A DNA stretch of 64,000 nt. It comes from an uncultured Marinobacter sp. GTDB taxonomy: Bacteria; Pseudomonadota; Gammaproteobacteria; Pseudomonadales; Oleiphilaceae. The translations under genes and the position numbers were made by a program. Positions 37,525-46,818 of the stretch are shown here, piece after piece. Where the stretch lies: NCBI RefSeq assembly GCF_947488835.1, contig NZ_CANLBK010000001.1, forward strand, positions 1,488,001 through 1,552,000, given 5' to 3'. The notes below the pieces were generated by a model. The model saw only the letters and a list, made by a program, of their open reading frames with translations. It was not told the origin of the DNA and made no database searches. Positions within the stretch are counted from its first letter, which is position 1. Every line of letters starts with the position of its first letter.

Positions 37525-38465
37525 TAAAGTCGGATAACTCCGCCACCTTGATCGAACAACCAGCGGTTCCAGTCCGAACCCAGCATGGTTACACCACCAA
37601 GGTAGTTATCATCCACAAGGTAATACGAGAGTGTGCGATCCCCCCTGTTGAAGTTGTGCATCAGCCGCACCACAAAGTTGCGTCTGGTCGGTGTCGAGAG
37701 CAAGAAACAGACAAACTGGCCCGACTGAGCCCTCAGACTGCCACTTCCAGACGAATCTGAATGCCGCCACTTTTCACTTGGTAATTTCAAAAACTGATCG
37801 ATCTCCGCCAAACGGCCCTGCTCACGGGCTCGAGCGACAACCCACTGGTTATCCGGGTGTCGCTCAAAATACAAACCCGATTCATCTCGTTCCAACATTT
37901 CCATCTGCTCAGCGAGCCCTTCGTTTAACCAGGCAGGCGCATAGGGAATGATCGAATCGACAACCGCGTGACTTACCTCATGCTTGATCGTTTTAAAGGT
38001 AAGGCTCCGGTGTTCCCGAATATAGACAACAATCTGGTGTTCGGAGGGTATATACAGTCCGTACGAAGCAATGGAGCTGCCTCTATTATTTCCAATCAGA
38101 TAGTTCTGATATTCAGCCTTACCCTTGAAAATCAGAATGTTGACTGGCACCGTCCTGTACATATCAAAGGACATAACACGATCAAAAAACTCGTAAACAT
38201 TGTTTACACCATCAGCAATCTGCTGATGTTCCTCATCTGTCAGTTCAACGTCTACCGCTTTAATGTCGATCTCATAGCGCGCCCATTTCGATGCGCCAGG
38301 CTTAACCCTGACCTCTTCCTGCTCAATGCGATGGTCTTTTCGATCACTGAAGTGAACCTTCCCGTCTTCGTCCACCCACTTATAGATCTGTGCGTAGCCG
38401 GGGCTCGCAAACACCGCAAAGAGTAAAAATACGAGGACTGGATGCACGACTGCTCGAACCGTCAA
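37524..38465 (-). CDS. DUF4124 and peptidase MA-like exported protein
   Basis: 313 residues. A signal peptide (about 1-25) precedes a DUF4124 segment ([18 protein letters not shown]) and a gluzincin-like domain with HEVSH (162-166), followed by [12 protein letters not shown], which supplies the downstream Glu. This suggests a zinc protease of the peptidase MA type in the periplasm; activity is not shown. The start is TTG at 38465, overlapping the slyD stop by 4 bp (TTGA), so translation is coupled; an in-frame GTG at 38450 is an alternative. It is followed by the helicase gene. Confidence 0.85.
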   Translation of the reverse strand: MTVRAVVHPVLVFLLFAVFASPGYAQIYKWVDEDGKVHFSDRKDHRIEQEEVRVKPGASKWARYEIDIKAVDVELTDEEHQQIADGVNNVYEFFDRVMSFDMYRTVPVNILIFKGKAEYQNYLIGNNRGSSIASYGLYIPSEHQIVVYIREHRSLTFKTIKHEVSHAVVDSIIPYAPAWLNEGLAEQMEMLERDESGLYFERHPDNQWVVARAREQGRLAEIDQFLKLPSEKWRHSDSSGSGSLRAQSGQFVCFLLSTPTRRNFVVRLMHNFNRGDRTLSYYLVDDNYLGGVTMLGSDWNRWLFDQGGGVIRL

Positions 38466-38941
38466 TGATGACCGCCAGGCCCATGTGCATGGCCATGTGC
38501 CAACTCTTCCGGATCAGCCGCGCGAACTTCAATGATTTCGATATCAAAGGTGAGGGTTTTACCCGCCATCGGATGGTTCGTGTCCACATCGGCAAATTTG
38601 AGGCCGACCTTGGCAACAACTACATGACGGCGGCCGTGCTCTGTTTGCACCTGGGCGACCATGCCCTTTTTCCAGCGTTTGGCTCCCATCAAATGCTTGA
38701 CCGGTACGCGCTGGATGGCATCAGCTTTACGCGGCCCGTAAGCTTTTTCCGGAGCGAGGGTAACGCTGAAGGTATCACCAGCCTCGCGCCCCTCCATAGC
38801 TTCTTCCAAACCCCGGATAACACCGCCGTGGCCATGCAAATAGGCATTGGGCTCGCCGCCGCGAGAGCTTTCAACAGCATTGCCTTGTTCATCACTAACG
38901 GTGTAGTGGAACAGGACCACTTGATTCTTTTCGATGGGCAT
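38462..38941 (-). CDS. FKBP-type peptidyl-prolyl isomerase, SlyD-like
   Basis: A 159-residue SlyD-type FKBP. Recognisable are QVVLFHYTVSDEQGNAVESS, HGHGGVIRGLEEAMEGREAGDTF, the insert-in-flap domain, and DTNHPMAGKTLTFDIEIIEVRAA. The C-terminus ends with a short His-rich tail ([11 protein letters not shown]) that can bind nickel or other metals. It isomerises proline peptide bonds and chaperones proteins in the cytoplasm. It is the first gene of the operon. Confidence 0.93.
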   Translation of the reverse strand: MPIEKNQVVLFHYTVSDEQGNAVESSRGGEPNAYLHGHGGVIRGLEEAMEGREAGDTFSVTLAPEKAYGPRKADAIQRVPVKHLMGAKRWKKGMVAQVQTEHGRRHVVVAKVGLKFADVDTNHPMAGKTLTFDIEIIEVRAADPEELAHGHAHGPGGHH

Positions 38942-39003
38942 AGGGTTCTCTGCGTTGGTTCGAGGTACGCCATTATAACCAGTGGCGGCGCTGACTTCAG
39001 CGA

Positions 39004-41154
39004 CTAGTTTGCGGAACTGGCGTCAGGGCTCTGCGCCTCCCCATTAACAAGGGCTATAAACTCAGAAACAGGGACAGGATGACTGAAATAATACCCTTGA
39101 TAGAGATCACACCCGAACCCTTGGAGAACATCCAGGTGGGGCTCCTTCTCCACCCCTTCAGCCACAACGCTAATGCCAAAATTCTTGCCTAAATCAATGA
39201 TGGATTTCACCATAATCAAATCCATCTCATCATCCAGCAAATCACGCGTAAACGAGTGGTCTACCTTGATCTCATTAATCGGCAAATATTTTAAGTAGCT
39301 GAGCGATGAATACCCCGTTCCAAAGTCATCCAATGAAAACGCCAAGCCGAAGTCCACCAACTCGGTAAGCTTCTCAATAATCTCGTTGGTGTCGCCCAGC
39401 AAAACCGATTCTGTAAATTCCAACATCAGCTTGGAACGATCAATGCCAAACTCTGAAACAATCCTTTTCACATTCGCTACGAAATCCCCAGACCAGATCT
39501 GCTTGGCGCTGGTGTTAATGGACACTCGCAAATGTTGATATCGCGAATCGGATTCCCACTCCTTGAGCTGCTTGCAGGCTTCAGTCAACACCCACTCACC
39601 CATCGGTGAAATCAGGTTCGATCCTTCCACTACAGCGATAAACTCGCCCGGGCGGAGCAGCCCACGCTCAGGATGGTCCCAACGAATCAGCGCCTCCGCA
39701 GATACCAGATTTTGGCCTGGATCGTACTGCGGCTGATAGTGCAGAACAAAATCACCTTGAACCAACGAGTGCCGCAACTCCTTTTCCAGGCGTGCCGTTC
39801 TATCAATTTCATCCTGAATGACCGGATCAAACACCGCAAAATCATCACGCCCCTTATTCTTTGCCTGATACAACGCCAAGTCAGCAAGCTGGAGCAACTC
39901 AGTAGCCATTTTCAAGTCAGGCTCAAAAATGGTGATCCCGATACTTGCCGTTACAGCGTACTCAATGGGAGGGCGATTATTGTTGAGTTTTATACTGACC
40001 TTTTTGCCTATGGCAGTGCGGACATCCTGAGCAATCAGCTTTGCTTTAACCGCCGCTTTTTGCGGGTCGGCATCCAGATCACTGAGAACAACAACAAACT
40101 CATCACCGCCAAATCTGGCAACGGTATCATCCCCACGCACCAGAGAATTAAGCCGAGCCCCCAAGACCACCAGCAGATCGTCACCGGCTTGGTGACCATA
40201 GGTGTCATTGAGATTTTTGAAGTTATCCAGATCCACAAAAAACACAGCGCCGCATTTTCCGGAGCGTTTGCAGCGATCAAGCGCGAGACCTAGCCTGTCA
40301 CTTAACAGGGCGCGATTCGGAAGCTTGGTTAGGGGGTCGTAAAAAGCCAGTGACTCAATTTTTGATTGATCAATTTTCTGCTGAGTAACATCCTGGATAA
40401 TGCCTGCCAGCAACTCCGGTTTACCTTCTTTATCGCACTGTACAATGTCGCCCCGATCCCAAAGCCATATCACTTTGCCATCAGGCCGCTTGAACCGGAA
40501 CTCAATGTCATAGGGGGTATTGTTTTCCAACAACGCCTGAAGCGCATCGGCAACGCGTTGCTGGTCTTCCTCCATAACGCGGTCCATAAAATCCGAAAAC
40601 GACGCTGCGGACCGGTAAACGCCTGTGATTTCCTCCCAACCTTTATTGAACAACACATTATTGGTTCGTGTGTTCCAGTCCCACATGCCTTCCCGGGAAA
40701 CGGCCAGTACATGCTCCAGGCGCTTGGCGTTAAATTCTGCCAGGTTCTTTAATTCGGTTATTTCGGTGATGTCGCGGGCGATAACTGCAATATTCAACTC
40801 GCCGAGACTGTTTTTGAAAGGGATTTTTAAAGACTGGAAGTGTCGAATTTCGCCCGTATTGTTATCGGTAGAGTCTTCGTAAACTGTTTCAGGCTTGAAG
40901 CGTCGCATCACGCCCTGGACGTTCTCTTTGAAAAACCTGCCCTGCTCCTTATTACCTGTAAAAAAGGAGTCTTCTTTGCCAATCATTTCTTCTGGGGTGG
41001 TGCCATAGAGCCTGGCGACGAAATCATTGACGAAAACAAAGTTGCCATCCCAGTCTTTTGCCAGGATAGGCTCGGGTATTGCGTTAACGATGTCAGACAG
41101 CAACCGGTTCTTTTCTCTTTCAGCATCCAGTTGTGATTTAGGTGAATCGCCCAT
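39004..41154 (-). CDS. PAS-PAS-GGDEF-EAL c-di-GMP enzyme
   Basis: 716 residues, cytoplasmic. Two PAS domains (about 17-135 and 140-265) are followed by GGDEF (about 275-435) and EAL (about 455-705). GGDEF is intact near residue 347 with an RxxD site (RGDD) 5 residues upstream. The EAL domain has EALIRW near 485, SINTSAKQ, LEFTES, DDFGTGYSSL and YQGYYFSHP. Both cyclase and phosphodiesterase activities are possible. It stands as a single transcription unit. Confidence 0.94.
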   Translation of the reverse strand: MGDSPKSQLDAEREKNRLLSDIVNAIPEPILAKDWDGNFVFVNDFVARLYGTTPEEMIGKEDSFFTGNKEQGRFFKENVQGVMRRFKPETVYEDSTDNNTGEIRHFQSLKIPFKNSLGELNIAVIARDITEITELKNLAEFNAKRLEHVLAVSREGMWDWNTRTNNVLFNKGWEEITGVYRSAASFSDFMDRVMEEDQQRVADALQALLENNTPYDIEFRFKRPDGKVIWLWDRGDIVQCDKEGKPELLAGIIQDVTQQKIDQSKIESLAFYDPLTKLPNRALLSDRLGLALDRCKRSGKCGAVFFVDLDNFKNLNDTYGHQAGDDLLVVLGARLNSLVRGDDTVARFGGDEFVVVLSDLDADPQKAAVKAKLIAQDVRTAIGKKVSIKLNNNRPPIEYAVTASIGITIFEPDLKMATELLQLADLALYQAKNKGRDDFAVFDPVIQDEIDRTARLEKELRHSLVQGDFVLHYQPQYDPGQNLVSAEALIRWDHPERGLLRPGEFIAVVEGSNLISPMGEWVLTEACKQLKEWESDSRYQHLRVSINTSAKQIWSGDFVANVKRIVSEFGIDRSKLMLEFTESVLLGDTNEIIEKLTELVDFGLAFSLDDFGTGYSSLSYLKYLPINEIKVDHSFTRDLLDDEMDLIMVKSIIDLGKNFGISVVAEGVEKEPHLDVLQGFGCDLYQGYYFSHPVPVSEFIALVNGEAQSPDASSAN

Positions 41155-41373
41155 GAAAATGCTGCCTGTTCTATAGAATCTTGAAACTAGCGCAGTGGTT
41201 CTGGGGTGTCAAAAAAAATGAAAGCGCCCAACGGTATACTGTGTGTCCGAACCTATTTACATTAGAGAGGACTGAAACAGGACCGCTTATGACGGTTTCG
41301 CAAGAATCCACCATAAGCTTGGCCAACGCGATAATATGGTGCCATCAAGCTCATCCAAAGACAGGGCAATTTA

Positions 41374-41826
41374 ATGAAACTAAATAAACTTCTAGCTGCC
41401 AGTGCAGTCAGCTCCGCGATTTTCCTAAGCGCCTGCGCAAATACACCAGAGGCCACGGATAGCCGTGTAACAACTGAAAGCCTTATCGGTGGCGGCGAGT
41501 GGATTGTTGAAGACATTGGCGGCAATGGCATTATCGACAGCTCCCGTGTCAGCATCGTATTCATGGAAGACAATCAGGTGGGCGGTAGCTCGTCCTGCAA
41601 TCGTTACAGTGGCGAATACCAGCTCAATGGATCCACATTGACCGTTGGCGATAACATGGCATCGACCCGAATGGCCTGTCCGCCGGCGCTGATGAATCAG
41701 GAAGAATCTTTTTTGAAGCTGCTGATGGATGTTAACCAGGCGCGCTTTGGTGATCACGGCGAATTGCTGCTGAGCACCCCCGAAGGAGAAACTATCCGCG
41801 CTTTCCAGTCGTCACCCAAACCGTAA
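41374..41826 (+). CDS. META-domain lipoprotein
   Basis: 150 residues. A lipoprotein signal ends SAC (Cys near 21, LSACANTPE). The META domain, as in HslJ, has EWIVEDIGGNGIIDSSRVSIVF, SSSCNRYSGEYQLNGSTLTVGD and TRMACPPALMNQEESFL. It is probably outer-membrane attached; HslJ relatives link to heat or antibiotic stress, but no function is assigned. An AGGG site precedes the ATG. The aldolase gene starts 13 bp downstream, possibly co-transcribed. Confidence 0.9.
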   Translation: MKLNKLLAASAVSSAIFLSACANTPEATDSRVTTESLIGGGEWIVEDIGGNGIIDSSRVSIVFMEDNQVGGSSSCNRYSGEYQLNGSTLTVGDNMASTRMACPPALMNQEESFLKLLMDVNQARFGDHGELLLSTPEGETIRAFQSSPKP

Positions 41827-41839
41827 CAAAGACGCCCTC

Positions 41840-42850
41840 ATGATCGATTTTCGTAGCGATACCGTTACCCGCCCTACCGCTGAAATGCGCGAAGCCATGG
41901 TCAGCGCCGAGGTGGGCGACGACGTTTACGGTGACGACCCCACCGTTAACAGCTTACAGGCCTTCGCGGCCGACCGGTTGGGCTTCGAATCAGCGCTGTT
42001 TACCGCCTCCGGCACCCAGGCCAATCTGCTCGCGATCATGAGCCATTGTGGTCGGGGCGATGAATACCTTTGCGGTCAGTCTGCGCACAACTATCGTTAT
42101 GAAGGCGGTGGCGCCGCCGTGCTTGGCAGCGTTCAACCGCAACCCATCGAAAACGAACCCGATGGCAGCATCAGCCTCAAAAAAGCCAGAGCCGCCATCA
42201 AGGCCGACGACATCCACTTCGCGTCTACCCGCCTGCTCTCACTGGAAAACACCATTGGTGGCAAAGTGTTGTCACTGGATTACCAGCGCCAGGCTCGCGC
42301 CTTTTGCGACGACCACAATTTATTGCTGCACCTGGACGGCGCCCGGTTGTTCAATGCAGCGGTGAAATCCAACTGTGATGTCACCGAGATAACCCAACAC
42401 TATGATTCGGTCAGTGTCTGCCTCTCAAAAGGTCTGGGCGCGCCTGTTGGTTCGCTGCTGCTGGGTTCAAAAGCCTTTATCGAGCGGGCAACACGACTGC
42501 GTAAAATGGTGGGTGGTGGTATGCGCCAAGCCGGCATACTGGCCGCTGCCGCTCGAATTGCCCTGGAAAAAGGACCACAGCGGCTGTTTGAAGATCACGA
42601 AAACGCCGAATACCTGAGTGCCGGACTGGCCGGAATCCCGCAGCTGGAGATCACCCCCGCGAGCACCCAGACCAATATCGTCTACGCCCGCTGCCGCTTC
42701 GACAGAGCTGCGCAACTGCGTGACTACCTGGTTGAACAGAACATCCTGATCACCGCAGGTAACCCCATTCGCTTCGTGACACATCTGGATGTGAACCGCC
42801 AGGATGTCGACCGGTTGCTGGATGCTATTCGGCGGTTCTACCTGTCGTAA
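41840..42850 (+). CDS. ltaE: Low-specificity L-threonine aldolase
   Basis: A 336-residue fold-type I PLP enzyme that cleaves L-threonine and L-allo-threonine to glycine and acetaldehyde. The N-terminus MIDFRSDTVTRPTAEMREAM, the GDDVYGDDPTVN motif and the PLP lysine K197 in CLSKGLGAPVGS are diagnostic. It runs to normal length with no frameshift. It lies 13 bp after the META lipoprotein gene. Confidence 0.95.
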   Translation: MIDFRSDTVTRPTAEMREAMVSAEVGDDVYGDDPTVNSLQAFAADRLGFESALFTASGTQANLLAIMSHCGRGDEYLCGQSAHNYRYEGGGAAVLGSVQPQPIENEPDGSISLKKARAAIKADDIHFASTRLLSLENTIGGKVLSLDYQRQARAFCDDHNLLLHLDGARLFNAAVKSNCDVTEITQHYDSVSVCLSKGLGAPVGSLLLGSKAFIERATRLRKMVGGGMRQAGILAAAARIALEKGPQRLFEDHENAEYLSAGLAGIPQLEITPASTQTNIVYARCRFDRAAQLRDYLVEQNILITAGNPIRFVTHLDVNRQDVDRLLDAIRRFYLS

Positions 42851-42914
42851 CTAATAGGTATGGCCCGGTTTTCCATAACGACCTAGCGAATGAAGTGATC
42901 ACTCACACGCATCA

Positions 42915-43886
42915 TCATCTTGGCCCGGGGGTGTTTGCCAGAAGTTCGGCGTTTGTGGGGTACTTCTCAAGCAGCTCAACCAGCTTCTTTGTGCCCTCTA
43001 ACGGTTTGAGACCGCCAAGCGCCCGGCGCAATGCTCTTATTTTGTCTAAATCTTTTGGATCCAACAGCAGCTCTTCACGGCGCGTGCTGCTTTTGGCAAT
43101 ATCCAGCGCGGGAAAGATTCGCTGATTCGCCACGTCTCTCGATAAAACCAGCTCCATGTTCCCCGTGCCCTTAAATTCCTCAAAGATAACCTGGTCCATA
43201 CGGCTGCCGGTATCCACCAAAACGGTTGCCAAAATGGTCAGCGAGCCGCCATTCTCAATGTTTCGTGCAGCGCCAAACAACCTCCTCGGGATCTCCATCG
43301 CTCGAGCATCCACCCCGCCAGACATAGTACGACCGCTGCTCTTTCGCTCCGCATTATGCACACGCGAAAGCCTCGTGAGAGAATCAATCACAATCATGAC
43401 GTTGTGACCCTCGCCCGCATGCTGGCGGGCGATATCAAGAAGTTCATCAGCAACGCGAACGTGATGAGCATAGCTTTCATCCGAAGAAGAAGCGCGTACC
43501 TCAGCCGGGACGCTACGCCTGAAATCAGTGACCTCTTCCGGTCGCTCATCTATCAATAACGCGTAAAGTTTAATCTCTGGGTACGCCTTTCCCACCGCCT
43601 GGCAGATATGCTTCAAAATCGTTGATTTTCCAGACCCCGGCGGCGCAACGATCAAACCTCGCTGCCCCATGCCAATCGGCGTGATCAAATCCATCGCGCG
43701 CACCGTGAGTTGTTCAGAACCCAACTCCAAGCGAATCGCCGGCGCAGGATTGATAGCCACAGCGTTCAAAAAACGTTTTTGTGGATCAGCCTCACTTTCA
43801 ACCTCAACCGTAGCTTCGGTTTTAGTCGCCACTGGTTTAGGGGCTTTCTTTCGTGTTCCGGTTAAACCTAATGTCTTTCTCGTCAT
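42915..43886 (-). CDS. Rho-like ATPase lacking the N-terminal RNA-binding domain
   Basis: 323 residues, against about 419 for Rho. After a Lys/Glu-rich N-terminus of about 45 residues comes the full Rho motor domain: Walker [10 protein letters not shown] (81-89), [13 protein letters not shown], Walker [14 protein letters not shown], the [10 protein letters not shown]-loop region, and [22 protein letters not shown] with the R-loop. The OB-fold cold-shock domain that forms Rho's primary RNA site is absent. The Walker A differs from Rho's APPKAGKTT. It is probably a hexameric RNA translocase or a regulator of Rho, and not the housekeeping rho. The NYN-LOTUS gene lies 131 bp upstream on the same strand. 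Confidence 0.85.
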   Translation of the reverse strand: MTRKTLGLTGTRKKAPKPVATKTEATVEVESEADPQKRFLNAVAINPAPAIRLELGSEQLTVRAMDLITPIGMGQRGLIVAPPGSGKSTILKHICQAVGKAYPEIKLYALLIDERPEEVTDFRRSVPAEVRASSSDESYAHHVRVADELLDIARQHAGEGHNVMIVIDSLTRLSRVHNAERKSSGRTMSGGVDARAMEIPRRLFGAARNIENGGSLTILATVLVDTGSRMDQVIFEEFKGTGNMELVLSRDVANQRIFPALDIAKSSTRREELLLDPKDLDKIRALRRALGGLKPLEGTKKLVELLEKYPTNAELLANTPGPR

Positions 43887-43962
43887 GGTTGTTTGATAGC
43901 TCTTTTTAAATGGAGATTTTTTGACAAAGACAGCTCAAGGTGAAAACCAGTGTGCAAAAAAA

Positions 43963-43980
43963 AGGTCTGTCCCGGTTTTC
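43963..43980 (+). repeat. Dispersed 18-bp repeat, copy A
   Basis: Consensus AAATCTGYCCCRGTTTTC, here AGGTCTGTCCCGGTTTTC. A GAAAACC at 43942-43948 can pair with GGTTTTC at the repeat end, so the copy sits in a hairpin. It lies in the intergenic gap between the NYN and Rho-like genes. Confidence 0.5.
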
Positions 43981-44017
43981 TTCAGACTGATAGTCCAACG
44001 CCAGAAGCAGCACTGTG

Positions 44018-44734
44018 TTATGCGCCCTTCTTCTTTCGCACATCTTTTACCAAATAGGAATTTCCCGGCCCACGCTTCAGCTCAAACAAATCTATTGCCT
44101 TAATGAGACTGCTCAGATTTTTGTAGCCATAGTTTCGGGTATCGAACGACGTTTTGTTCGATATGTGCGCACCAACAGGGCCCAGAGCAGCCCATCCGTT
44201 GTCCTCCTCCGTGGCTTCAATTGCTTGGCGCAGCAAATTTACCAGCTTGGTATCAGATTTAATGTTTTTGGGTTCAGCAGGGGCTGTTTCGTTGTTGTTA
44301 ACTTCTTTATCCAGAAACAAAAACTTGGAGCATGCGTTCACAAAAGGCGATGGAGTTTTTCGCTCACCAAATCCCAGAACCACCTTACCTTCAGCCAAGG
44401 CGCGAGTAACCATCGGTGTGAAGTCACTGTCGGACGACACAAAACACATAACATCTATGTCTTTCGTATACATCACATCCATCGCGTCTATCACCAATGC
44501 GATATCGGAGGCATTTTTTCCCTTGGAAAGGTCATATTGTTGAATCGGCTGGATAGCATACTCATGCAGGTGATCTTCCCAGCCCTTCAGGGACGCTTTT
44601 TTCCAATTACCGTATGCCTTTCTGATGGTTACCACACCATACTTCGCAACCTCACTCAGAACGGCTTCGAACTTGCTCGCTGGTGCATTATCCGCATCAA
44701 TAAACAACGCAATTTTTTGCTTGGATTCACTCAT
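44018..44734 (-). CDS. NYN-domain RNase-like protein with LOTUS/OST-HTH domain
   Basis: 238 residues. The NYN/PIN-like domain (about 1-150) has acidic residues D13, D15, D77, D83, D86, D102 and D104 in FIDADNAP, SDIALVIDAMD and SSDSDFTPM, a typical metal-ion nuclease arrangement. The C-terminal OST-HTH/LOTUS winged helix (about 165-235) carries GWAALGPVGAHISNKTSFDTRNYGYKNLSSLIK and binds RNA or protein. This is the bacterial LabA/NYN-LOTUS type. Probable cytoplasmic RNase; the target is unknown. It is upstream of the Rho-like gene. Confidence 0.9.
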   Translation of the reverse strand: MSESKQKIALFIDADNAPASKFEAVLSEVAKYGVVTIRKAYGNWKKASLKGWEDHLHEYAIQPIQQYDLSKGKNASDIALVIDAMDVMYTKDIDVMCFVSSDSDFTPMVTRALAEGKVVLGFGERKTPSPFVNACSKFLFLDKEVNNNETAPAEPKNIKSDTKLVNLLRQAIEATEEDNGWAALGPVGAHISNKTSFDTRNYGYKNLSSLIKAIDLFELKRGPGNSYLVKDVRKKKGA

Positions 44735-44888
44735 TTACATCTATACCTTTTTGAAAGCATGGTGCTGGCAGGTCAGGAAGGGACATAATCTGTGACGACT
44801 CCTTGTATATAATGCCAGCAGCACCTGCGGAATATACAAATTGGTTTTTTACCACCAACCAATGCATACAGCCCGAGGCACCCCTGGA

Positions 44889-45749
44889 ATGATTAAACCC
44901 CTTCAATGGCTGATCAGGACCACAGTATTTTTGTTGGTTCTGCTGGCAGGCCCCGCGCTGATTGCGGCCTGCAGCAGTCAGTCTGGCCAGAACTGGCGGG
45001 ACACCGATCGCTCCAGTGCAGGCATTGCGCCGCTTCCTGGCGAGACTGAAGAAGCCATTGTGCAGGTTTATGGCGCCCGAGCGTATAACTGGCGCGGCAA
45101 TTTTGCGGTCCATACCTGGATTGCGACCAAGGTGGGCGGGGCATCTACTTACGAGGTTCACGATGTCACTGGCTGGGGTCACAAGAAGGTGCGGTCCCGC
45201 CCCGGCGAGCCGGATACCGCCTGGTACGGCAACCCGCCGATGTTGCTGGCAGATCTCCGTGGTGAGAAAGCAGACGCCGCCATCATCAATATCCGGAAAG
45301 CTATCGACACCTACCCCTTCCCGAAAGAATACAAAGCCTGGCCCGGGCCCAACAGCAATACCTTCGTAGCCTGGATAATCCGGCAGGTACCCGAACTGGA
45401 TGTTGCACTGCCCAATATTGCTATCGGAAAAGACTATCTCGCTGACGGAGTATTTGCGAAAGCGCCCAGCGGTTCGGGCTACCAGTTCTCCCTCAATGGT
45501 TATTTCGGCCTTATGGCGAGTATCCGGGAAGGTGTTGAGCTGAACGTTCTTGGCCTCAACATTGGCATTGACCCTCTGGCTTTGGCCGTCAAACTACCCG
45601 GCATCGGTCATATTGGCCTGCGCGACCCCTGGATGGATCGCTCGACGTGGCACAAAGCGCCGGTTCTCAAGACGTCAGAAACCACAACAACAAGCCAGCC
45701 CCCCCGACAAGAAGCACTGCAAAATGGACAGCCAGGCTCTTCTGGATAG
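44889..45749 (+). CDS. DUF3750 family exported protein
   Basis: About 286 residues. A signal-type N-terminus (hydrophobic TTVFLLVLLAGPALIAAC) is followed by a soluble DUF3750 domain with VYGARAYNWRGNFAVHTWIATK, YEVHDVTGWG, YPFPKEYKAWPGPNSNTFVAWI and IGHIGLRDPW. DUF3750 has unknown function and occurs as an inner-membrane-linked or exported protein. Start uncertain: ATG at 44889 (with GAGG upstream) or earlier in-frame ATGs at 44841 and 44862. The 3' end overlaps the next, convergent gene by 83 bp. A decayed second copy of its 5' region lies at 46539-46580. Confidence 0.82.
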   Translation: MIKPLQWLIRTTVFLLVLLAGPALIAACSSQSGQNWRDTDRSSAGIAPLPGETEEAIVQVYGARAYNWRGNFAVHTWIATKVGGASTYEVHDVTGWGHKKVRSRPGEPDTAWYGNPPMLLADLRGEKADAAIINIRKAIDTYPFPKEYKAWPGPNSNTFVAWIIRQVPELDVALPNIAIGKDYLADGVFAKAPSGSGYQFSLNGYFGLMASIREGVELNVLGLNIGIDPLALAVKLPGIGHIGLRDPWMDRSTWHKAPVLKTSETTTTSQPPRQEALQNGQPGSSG

Positions 45750-45894
45750 TTGGGGCGGGCTTAGCGGTGAAACTGAAATAGTCCTCACCAAACAGCCCAA
45801 CGCCGCAGCCCTCACAGTAGTTTTTCGAGTAAGAGACCCGGAGCTCAGATGGCTCAAACTTTTTCCGGCAGCTGTAACAACTGGGCTTAATCAC
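45667..45894 (-). CDS. Small zinc-ribbon membrane protein
   Basis: 75 residues. A zinc-ribbon N-terminus (CYSC near 6-9 and CEGC near 27-30) is followed by a C-terminal transmembrane helix (LAVHFAVLLVGGAGLLLWF). The GTG start overlaps the stop of the upstream CSD-DUF1294 gene as GTGA, with GGAG 8 nt upstream, so translation is coupled. It overlaps the convergent DUF3750 gene by 83 bp, which is unusual, but the coupling and the double CxxC favour a real gene. Function unknown. Confidence 0.65.
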   Translation of the reverse strand: MIKPSCYSCRKKFEPSELRVSYSKNYCEGCGVGLFGEDYFSFTAKPAPTIQKSLAVHFAVLLVGGAGLLLWFLTS

Positions 45895-46529
45895 TTGAGG
45901 CTCCGCAAATAATTCAACAAATCAAAGTCTAATTGCTGCCGCAAAGCGGCCGCTTCCGGCGCGACAAGCAGCCAGCCCAGAGCGCCCAGATTAGCGAGAA
46001 CCGCCAGCCAGAAAACGAACTGATAGCTCCCCTTTCGTGTTTTGTGCCGAAAAACCTGCTGAGCCATAAGTGCTCCGGGCCAGCCGCAGCATAGCTCAAA
46101 GAGGTGCAGCGTGTTCTCAGCCGTACGCTGCCCACCCCGCTGCGCCGCGCGCTTATCGATCCAGTACATCACAAACAACACCAGGCTCACCCCGCCATAG
46201 GCAGCCAGGATAGAGACCGGCAGACTACCTCGGTGGAACAACCCCGCCAGAATGGTGAAAAACACCAGCACAACAGCAGCAGCCACCCAGACTCCCCGAG
46301 CAAAGCTCGCGCCAACCTTTGCCGCGCCAGCGTACTGAAACCGCCCTGCTCTCGGCCGGCCCTGACTGTCCTTCGCGATGGTATAGGCTACCTTGCGATC
46401 TGAAACTGGCCGGCCACGGCCTGCATAGGTGCTGATATGAGCAAAGACCCGCTCACCACCGCCCTCAGGAGTAATGAAGCCAAAACCCTTGGCGTCGTTC
46501 CATGCGGTGAGTATTCCTTTTTGGTTCAA
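45891..46529 (-). CDS. Cold-shock domain and DUF1294 protein
   Basis: 212 residues. The N-terminal cold-shock domain has KGILTAWNDAKGFGFITPEGGGERVFAHIS, containing the RNP1-like KGFGFI and RNP2-like VFAHI motifs that bind single-stranded nucleic acid. The rest is DUF1294, with four hydrophobic segments (about 72-88, 92-115, 150-165, 175-200). A membrane-anchored nucleic-acid-binding protein; function unknown. It is upstream of, and overlaps by 4 bp, the small zinc-ribbon gene. Confidence 0.9.
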   Translation of the reverse strand: MNQKGILTAWNDAKGFGFITPEGGGERVFAHISTYAGRGRPVSDRKVAYTIAKDSQGRPRAGRFQYAGAAKVGASFARGVWVAAAVVLVFFTILAGLFHRGSLPVSILAAYGGVSLVLFVMYWIDKRAAQRGGQRTAENTLHLFELCCGWPGALMAQQVFRHKTRKGSYQFVFWLAVLANLGALGWLLVAPEAAALRQQLDFDLLNYLRSLK

Positions 46530-46538
46530 TTCATTTCT

Positions 46539-46580
46539 CCCTTCAATGGCTGATCAGAACTGGCGGGACACAGATCGCTC
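46539..46580 (+). pseudogene. Decayed partial copy of the DUF3750 gene 5' region
   Basis: 46539-46557 is identical to 44899-44917, and 46555-46580 matches 44988-45013 with one mismatch, both inside the DUF3750 gene. The 71 bp between the two source segments is missing in the copy, and the junction falls at a CAG shared by both ends. This is a duplicated, internally deleted remnant without a reading frame. Confidence 0.7.
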
Positions 46581-46766
46581 AATGAAAGCAATCAGCCGTA
46601 AATTGTTGCCGCCAATGTCGATTACCCACCATTTGCCCTAGCATTTGAAATTGTCGAGGGCCGGGAACACCCGGCGGCAATCCGGGATTCTGGCAGTCCT
46701 TTGCAGCGGGTGTGGATTATACTCAGGTTAAGGATGGCCGGTTACTTGTCCGGCTCAAGGAATAGA

Positions 46767-46784
46767 GAAAGCCGGGACAGATTT
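46767..46784 (-). repeat. Dispersed 18-bp repeat, copy B (inverted)
   Basis: Minus-strand reading AAATCTGTCCCGGCTTTC, one base off the consensus. It lies in the gap before the thioredoxin gene, 35 bp upstream of its ATG. Confidence 0.5.
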
Positions 46785-46818
46785 ATTTTCCAGATGGTTA
46801 GCACAACAAGGAGACACC

